From contig CAJWTF010000061.1 of NCBI GenBank assembly GCA_913046825.1, forward strand, positions 1-20,185: a stretch of 20,185 nucleotides of DNA, written 5' to 3'. The stretch is from an uncultured Rickettsiales bacterium. Its GTDB lineage: Bacteria > Pseudomonadota > Alphaproteobacteria > UBA8366. The notes below the pieces were generated by a model that was not told the DNA's origin, made no database searches, and saw nothing but the letters and a program-made list of their open reading frames with translations. The translations under genes and the position numbers were made by a program. Below, piece by piece: positions 16,142-20,185 of the stretch; within the stretch, counting starts at the first letter, position 1, and every line of letters starts with the position of its first letter.

Positions 16142-16222
16142 CGATCCGAAGGCGCTATTATTTGCGGGATAATGCCTTGTTCGGTCCGGTAAATACACCA
16201 CCCTTAAAATGGTTGTATTTCT

Positions 16223-16894
16223 ATGGTGAGCGCCGGTTCGATGATCCGTGCATTGTTGGCTGCATTCTTCGGTGGGATATCCGCCGGGCTGTTTGTCGTG
16301 GGGCTGGGCCGCATCGCATCCTTTGCAAATCCATCGTCTTCGGTTTGGTCGATCGTGGCGATCGTCGCGGGTGTCGCCTCCGTTGTCGGATTCGGTCTGG
16401 CGGAGCGATCAAAATCAGGTGATCCAGCGTTAAAGATGCAGCGTAGCGGCGGAGTGCTGCTGCTTGGCGGTTTTGCGATGCTCTTGGTTCTATTGGCGCT
16501 TTACCTTTTGCCCGTGTTTCGGGCGACATTGGTGGTTCCGGAATCTAATATGACGGGGCCCATACTCGGTTTGGTCTTCTTCCCCATGCTGTTGATCGCC
16601 ATGGGCCTGCGGATGACGACGAATGGCGCGAATGGACTGGTGTCGAGCTTGGCGATGATTGGGATGATTGCCGGATGGGCATTGGTCGGCCCGTCTGTGG
16701 CACCGCTAACACCCTGCTGGGGAATTGCTGGTGCCGCCTTGGGGCTTCATCTGGCTGGGCTGCTTGCTCTATCGTCTGAGAGCGGACGGGGGTTGCCGGT
16801 CCTCGGAATCTTGACCGGTGTGATCGCCGCCGCTACGTCGTTTCTGGCGTCTGGCATGAGCAGTGAATTATTCTTCGTGATCGGGTCCGTTTGA
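16223..16894 (+). CDS. Multi-pass membrane protein of unknown function
   Basis: I do not recognise this 223-residue protein. It is very hydrophobic, with about seven membrane segments: residues near 7-29, 40-58, 75-97, 111-127, 138-157, 163-183 and 192-221. Charged residues are few and cluster in short loops such as LAERSKSGDPALKMQRSG after the second segment. No catalytic or binding motif is visible. ATG 16223 lacks a clear ribosome binding site; ATG 16241 (MIRALLAAFFGG) is an equally good start that removes only six residues. It is divergent from rpmJ and separated from ispG by 343 bases, so it probably forms its own unit. Codon use looks native and the hydrophobic pattern supports a real gene. 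Confidence 0.75.
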   Translation: MVSAGSMIRALLAAFFGGISAGLFVVGLGRIASFANPSSSVWSIVAIVAGVASVVGFGLAERSKSGDPALKMQRSGGVLLLGGFAMLLVLLALYLLPVFRATLVVPESNMTGPILGLVFFPMLLIAMGLRMTTNGANGLVSSLAMIGMIAGWALVGPSVAPLTPCWGIAGAALGLHLAGLLALSSESGRGLPVLGILTGVIAAATSFLASGMSSELFFVIGSV

Positions 16895-17237
16895 CCGGCC
16901 TCAATGTCGGGGACACACCGGTTCTCTAGTGTGATGCTCGGATAGGCGAGCAGTCAATTTGGCGGTGGTCATGGAATCGACCGGATTCGCGATGTCGTCA
17001 CATACCTTCCGGAAACTGGCACCGGAGACCTGGAAACTGTTCAAGAAGCACACACCACCGGTGTCATATATTCCTTATCGAAGTGGTGCATCTGCGCGAT
17101 GCTCAGCGCTGTTGGCAAAGTAACATGTGACGCCACCGCCCCGATGCTATCCAAATTTAACTTTACAGCGGTTTGACATCGGGCTACGCCCACGCCACCT
17201 ACTAGCCTAGGGACAGTATGCAGGAAGGGTCGATGCG
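16895..17237. other. 343-base intergenic region upstream of ispG
   Basis: No recognised gene. A 50-codon plus-strand frame (16971-17123, starting MESTGFAMSSHTFRKL) and an open minus-strand stretch ending at 17041 (including TALSIAQMHHFDKEYMTPVV) both look loosely protein-like, but neither has a ribosome binding site or a family I know; they may be remnants. TTGACA at 17173-17178 could be a -35 box for ispG, but no good -10 box sits at 16-18 bases, so the promoter is not called. Confidence 0.4.
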
Positions 17238-18476
17238 ATGACGGGTCTGGTCAGTCATTCCATTCAACGACGCAAGAGTATTGCGGTAAAGGTCGGTTCG
17301 GTGACCGTCGGCGGAGATGCGCCAATTGTGGTGCAATCGATGACGAACACCGACACGGCAGATGCGGACGGCACGGCGGCGCAGATTGAAGCCCTGCATC
17401 GTGCGGGATCCGAATTGGTGCGCATCACCGTGGACCGCGAGGAAGCGGCCCAGGCGGTCCCCTACATTAAAGAAAAGCTTCTGGCGCGGGGTATCGACGT
17501 TCCGATCGTCGGCGATTTTCACTATGTCGGCCACACATTGCTGAAGAAGTATCCGGCGTGCGCTGAGTCGCTTGATAAGTACCGCATCAATCCAGGGAAT
17601 GTTGGGTTCCGCGAGAAACGCGACACTCAATTTTCCTCCATGATCGAAACGGCATTGGAATACGATCGTCCAGTGCGGATCGGCGTCAATTGGGGCAGCC
17701 TCGACCAAGAACTGCTCGCCAATATGATGGATGAGAACGGCAAGCTACAGACTCCTGCCGCCGCGTCCGATGTGATGCATGAAGCGCTGGTCGTCTCCGC
17801 TATCGAGAACGCGAAGCGGGCGGAAGACCTCGGTATGGGAAGAGACAAGATCATCCTTTCCTGCAAGGTCAGCGAAGTGCAGTCGTTGATCTCCGTCTAC
17901 ATGGAGATGGCGAAGCGCGGCGACTATTGCCTGCATCTGGGCCTGACTGAAGCCGGTATGGGCTCCAAGGGCGTCGTCGCCTCCACGGCGGCGCTGGCGG
18001 TCCTACTGCAACAAGGGATCGGCGACACGATCCGCATATCGCTGACGCCGGAGCCTGGCGGTGATCGGACGGAAGAAGTGATCGTGGCGCAACAAATTCT
18101 GCAGACCATGGGCTTCCGTGCCTTCATGCCTTTGGTAACGTCGTGCCCCGGCTGTGGCCGCACCACTAGCACGGTGTTTCAGGACTTGGCCGGCAAGATT
18201 CAGGGCTACGTCCGGACCCGCATGCCGGAATGGCGCGAGAGCTACGTCGGTGTTGAGGAAATGAAACTCGCCGTGATGGGCTGCATCGTCAACGGGCCCG
18301 GCGAGTCGAAACACGCCGATATCGGCATCAGCCTTCCCGGTACTGGCGAAACACCGACGGCCCCAGTCTTCATCGACGGAGAGAAGCGCATGACCCTGCG
18401 CGGCGAAGGCCTGGCCGAGCAGTTCCAGAATATCGTCGAGGATTACGTGGCGCAGAAATACGAGAAGCGGGTTTAA
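17238..18476 (+). CDS. ispG: 4-hydroxy-3-methylbut-2-en-1-yl diphosphate synthase (GcpE)
   Basis: Penultimate enzyme of the MEP isoprenoid pathway, converting methylerythritol 2,4-cyclodiphosphate to HMBPP with a [4Fe-4S] cluster in the cytoplasm. The 412-residue protein has the N-terminal TIM barrel ([49 protein letters not shown]) and the C-terminal cluster domain with C303 and C306 in SCPGCGRT, C349 in [10 protein letters not shown], and the cluster-ligating E356. All are intact. The length is typical of the proteobacterial two-domain form. GGAAGGG (17223-17229) precedes ATG 17238; the ATG at 17233 is followed by an immediate stop and is not used. It appears monocistronic. Confidence 0.97.
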   Translation: MTGLVSHSIQRRKSIAVKVGSVTVGGDAPIVVQSMTNTDTADADGTAAQIEALHRAGSELVRITVDREEAAQAVPYIKEKLLARGIDVPIVGDFHYVGHTLLKKYPACAESLDKYRINPGNVGFREKRDTQFSSMIETALEYDRPVRIGVNWGSLDQELLANMMDENGKLQTPAAASDVMHEALVVSAIENAKRAEDLGMGRDKIILSCKVSEVQSLISVYMEMAKRGDYCLHLGLTEAGMGSKGVVASTAALAVLLQQGIGDTIRISLTPEPGGDRTEEVIVAQQILQTMGFRAFMPLVTSCPGCGRTTSTVFQDLAGKIQGYVRTRMPEWRESYVGVEEMKLAVMGCIVNGPGESKHADIGISLPGTGETPTAPVFIDGEKRMTLRGEGLAEQFQNIVEDYVAQKYEKRV

Positions 18477-18491
18477 CCGCCGTGCTGCCCC

Positions 18492-18683
18492 TCACCGGTG
18501 GTGCTGCGCGAGTGGTGAAGCTAACCGTGCTGCCGCGTTTTGAGTGACGTTTCGCGGCTTATTTGAGATGCCTGGACCCATATCCATGGCGGCGGTGTCG
18601 GCCACGGCCCCAGAGGCCGCTAGAAACTGGCGTTGTGTTATCTGTCCGTATTCTTTTTGTGGTTTATTTTTGTCTTTTGACAT
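18492..18683 (-). pseudogene. Possible remnant of a Tat-exported protein (N-terminal fragment)
   Basis: A 63-codon minus-strand frame starts at ATG 18683 with GGAGG nine bases upstream (plus-strand CCTCC near 18693-18697). Its first half, MSKDKNKPQKEYGQ then ITQRQFLAASGAVADTAAM, looks like a Tat signal peptide of the (S/T)RRxFL type: polar N-region, QRQFL where RRQFL is expected, then an Ala-rich stretch interrupted by Asp. After GPGISNKP the residues no longer look like a mature exported protein and the frame stops near the ispG end. I read it as the surviving 5' end of a deleted gene. It could instead be a small cytoplasmic protein, or chance. The homology is by pattern only. Confidence 0.45.
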
Positions 18684-18930
18684 CTGCGTCTTCCTCCCCA
18701 TCAGGTCCATCGTCGTCGACGGCCGACGGTCTTCCCCATTGGCAAGAGATGCTTTGCATTCTCACCCACTCTATCTTTGTTGTGCCGGTCGCTAGTTGCG
18801 ACATACGGAAGGGAGCTTAAAACGTGCGGCGCGTGATTGAAGTGAAAGCCACAAAAATTTGAGAAATTGACGGATTGGTGATTTACCTGGAAATTTCGGT
18901 TCTGGTCCGTGCAAGGAGTGTTCGAAATTC
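18684..18930. other. Intergenic region before the ICMT-like gene
   Basis: With the uncertain remnant at 18492-18683, this leaves about 450 bases between ispG and the ICMT-like gene without a secure gene. I see no tRNA, repeat array or clear promoter here. AAGGAG at 18913-18918 is the likely ribosome binding site of the downstream gene, at a rather long 12-base spacing. Confidence 0.5.
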
Positions 18931-19389
18931 ATGAAGGAGTTTCTGAAACCGCCGTTCGTGCCACCGTTTTGGCTCTTGCTCGCGGTGATTGCCATGGTGT
19001 CTTTGGACCAAGTCCAGGGACAGGCGGTCTGGATTAGGGCGCCGTATTCTCATGTTGGATGGGTATTGATCGGGGCCGGCTTGTCGGTGGCATTTTATGT
19101 CGATCTGATCTTCAAACGGAAGGGCACCACGATCCTACCATTCCGCCAATCAAGCGCCTTAGTGACGACGGGACCGTTCCGCATTTCCCGCAATCCGATC
19201 TATGTTGGGATGGCGGCGGCGTTGCTCGGACTTAGCATGATGCTCGGCACGGCATGGCCGTTCGGCGCGGTGCCGATCTTCGTCTGTGTGATTGACCGAT
19301 ATTTTATCCGGCGCGAGGAAGCGATGCTCGAAGCTGCCTTCGGGGCGGACTACCGGGAGTATAAAACCCGGGTCCGCCGCTGGATTTAA
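18931..19389 (+). CDS. Isoprenylcysteine carboxyl methyltransferase (ICMT)-like membrane protein
   Basis: Small integral-membrane methyltransferase-like protein, 152 residues, of the ICMT/phospholipid methyltransferase superfamily. Hydrophobic segments lie near residues 11-28, 42-60, 89-108 and 109-127. The family's SAM-binding C-terminal pattern is clear: GPFRISRNPIYVG (the RNPxY motif), then IRREEAMLEAAFGADYREYK and VRRWI. Bacterial members methylate varied lipophilic substrates, mostly unknown; no prenylated-protein substrate is implied. The start at 18931 gives KEFLKPPFVPPFWLLLAVI, a normal family N-terminus. It is convergent with gloA, with only ten bases between the two stops. Confidence 0.85.
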   Translation: MKEFLKPPFVPPFWLLLAVIAMVSLDQVQGQAVWIRAPYSHVGWVLIGAGLSVAFYVDLIFKRKGTTILPFRQSSALVTTGPFRISRNPIYVGMAAALLGLSMMLGTAWPFGAVPIFVCVIDRYFIRREEAMLEAAFGADYREYKTRVRRWI

Positions 19390-19399
19390 AGCGCGCGCG

Positions 19400-19840
19400 T
19401 TACCAGGCGCCTGTGTTTTCCATAGATTGCCAGGGCTCGGCCGCTTCCTTGGCGCCGCCTTTTTGCAGCAGCTCAATGGAGATGCCATCGGGCGACCGGA
19501 TGAATGCCATGTAACCATCACGGGGCGGGCGATTGATGGTGACGCCCGAGGCCTGCAGGTCAGCGCATAGCTGATAGATATCGTCGACCTCGAACGCGAG
19601 ATGACCGAAATTCCGTCCTCCCGCATAATCCTCGGTATCCCAGTTATAAGTCAGCTCCAGTACCGGTGCTTTCGAGGCCTCGGCATTTGCTTTGTCTTCG
19701 GAGGCGGCGAGGAAAAGATTGGTGTAGCGACCCTTCTCGCTCTCGGTGCGACGGGTTTCCACCATGCCGAGTTTGCTGCAGTAAAAATCGAGTGCTTTGT
19801 CGAGGTCTTTCACCCGTACCATGGTGTGGAGATAGCGCAT
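19400..19840 (-). CDS. gloA: Lactoylglutathione lyase (glyoxalase I)
   Basis: Converts the hemithioacetal of methylglyoxal and glutathione to S-lactoylglutathione, the first step of methylglyoxal detoxification. The 146-residue protein has the vicinal-oxygen-chelate fold with metal ligands H5 (RYLHTMVRV), E62 (LELTYNWD), H80 (NFGHLAFEV) and E123 (SIELLQKGG), and the family motif [11 protein letters not shown] long frame continues upstream to 19975, but ATG 19840 is the start: it fits the family N-terminus and has AGGGAG upstream (plus-strand CTCCCT near 19851-19856). There is a short extra tail, [19 protein letters not shown]. The stop of the next minus-strand gene lies 43 bases upstream, so the two may be co-transcribed. 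Confidence 0.95.
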   Translation of the reverse strand: MRYLHTMVRVKDLDKALDFYCSKLGMVETRRTESEKGRYTNLFLAASEDKANAEASKAPVLELTYNWDTEDYAGGRNFGHLAFEVDDIYQLCADLQASGVTINRPPRDGYMAFIRSPDGISIELLQKGGAKEAAEPWQSMENTGAW

Positions 19841-19883
19841 TGTCCGGAAACTCCCTGTCTCGTCTGAATTGGTTGGAAGTATT

Positions 19884-20185
19884 TTAGCACGTTGCTTTCT
19901 GGCAGATAAAGGCCGCCCGGCGCAGCAGCATTGCGACGTCGCCGATTCGGTTCGATACAGCGGTCTTGAATCCAACCTGTCTGAGACTGGCTATAAGGCC
20001 TGATTCGCAATGAAGTTTAAGCCAATGCGTCTCTCGGGATCGTCTCCAACTTCCATCAATATGTTGGTCGAGCCCGATATCCCGGCGCCGACGACGTGTG
20101 CGAAGGTCTTCGCTTACTGTAAGGTCAATGCGCCAATCTTTGCCCGTATGGCGGCGACGGTAATGGAATGGATTTGTGTTGTCGC
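19884..20185 (-). CDS. C-terminal part of a probable SAM-dependent methyltransferase
   Basis: An open minus-strand frame enters from the right edge of the window and ends at the TAA at 19884-19886, giving 99 residues. It reads [18 protein letters not shown], then [20 protein letters not shown] and [12 protein letters not shown] at the end. The WRRSRETH...L...LRxxGF...GD...RAAF layout is that of the C-terminal lid and last strands of class I SAM-dependent methyltransferases related to Methyltransf_25-type enzymes. The SAM-binding half lies outside the window, so neither intactness nor substrate can be judged. It is upstream of gloA on the same strand. Recognition is by pattern; the opposite-strand frame from 20010 to the edge looks less protein-like. 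Confidence 0.6.
   Translation of the reverse strand, partial: DNTNPFHYRRRHTGKDWRIDLTVSEDLRTRRRRRDIGLDQHIDGSWRRSRETHWLKLHCESGLIASLRQVGFKTAVSNRIGDVAMLLRRAAFICQKATC

Noticed and set aside
15953..16192. 79-codon plus-strand frame
   Set aside because: It is antisense to rpmJ, which has a ribosome binding site, promoter and terminator.
1..20185. tRNA, rRNA, CRISPR array, insertion sequence or prophage genes
   Set aside because: None seen: no repeat-spacer pattern, no transposase or integrase motif, and no tRNA-like cloverleaf noticed in the gaps by eye.

Overview
The window looks like a chromosome segment of an alphaproteobacterium, probably Rhodospirillales-like. This rests on moderately high GC with strong GC-rich codon use, a 41-residue bL36 of the alphaproteobacterial type, GGAG-type ribosome binding sites, an IspG of the usual proteobacterial form, and a dispersed palindrome of the GTCATTCCCGCGAA...GCGGGAATGAC class. 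The assignment is inferred from protein style and was not computed.

Left part (1-6000): the 3' majority of pepN (aminopeptidase N; its start lies outside the window) ends at a likely terminator. Next comes a badly broken DHH-family phosphoesterase gene (2747-3664). A convergent SDR oxidoreductase follows on the minus strand, then a divergently oriented FAD/NAD(P) disulfide-type oxidoreductase.

Middle part (6073-15889): a plus-strand catabolic cluster. It holds a broken GntR/UTRA regulator, a CitE-like CoA-ester lyase, an MmgE/PrpD-family enzyme, a 4-hydroxybutyryl-CoA dehydratase/HpaB-family protein that has lost two of the four iron-sulfur ligands, two tandem MFS transporters (the first broken, the second intact), and two paralogous class III CoA-transferases. 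A plausible logic is uptake by the MFS carrier, CoA activation by the transferase pair, rearrangement or dehydration by the PrpD-like and AbfD-like proteins, and retro-aldol cleavage by the CitE-like lyase. I know of no described pathway with this exact set, and the substrate is unknown.

Right part (15895-20185): minus-strand rpmJ (bL36) with a clear promoter and terminator, a multi-pass membrane protein of unknown function, ispG (isoprenoid synthesis), a minus-strand remnant resembling a Tat signal peptide, an ICMT-like membrane methyltransferase, gloA (glyoxalase I), and the C-terminal end of a probable SAM-dependent methyltransferase entering from the right edge.

The striking property is the density of gene decay. 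Three genes (DHH phosphoesterase, GntR regulator, first MFS copy) carry both frameshifts and in-frame stops yet can be read through to full family length, and a fourth fragment appears to be a gene remnant. This suggests recent, ongoing gene loss in this lineage, including loss of the regulator of a catabolic cluster whose enzyme genes remain intact.
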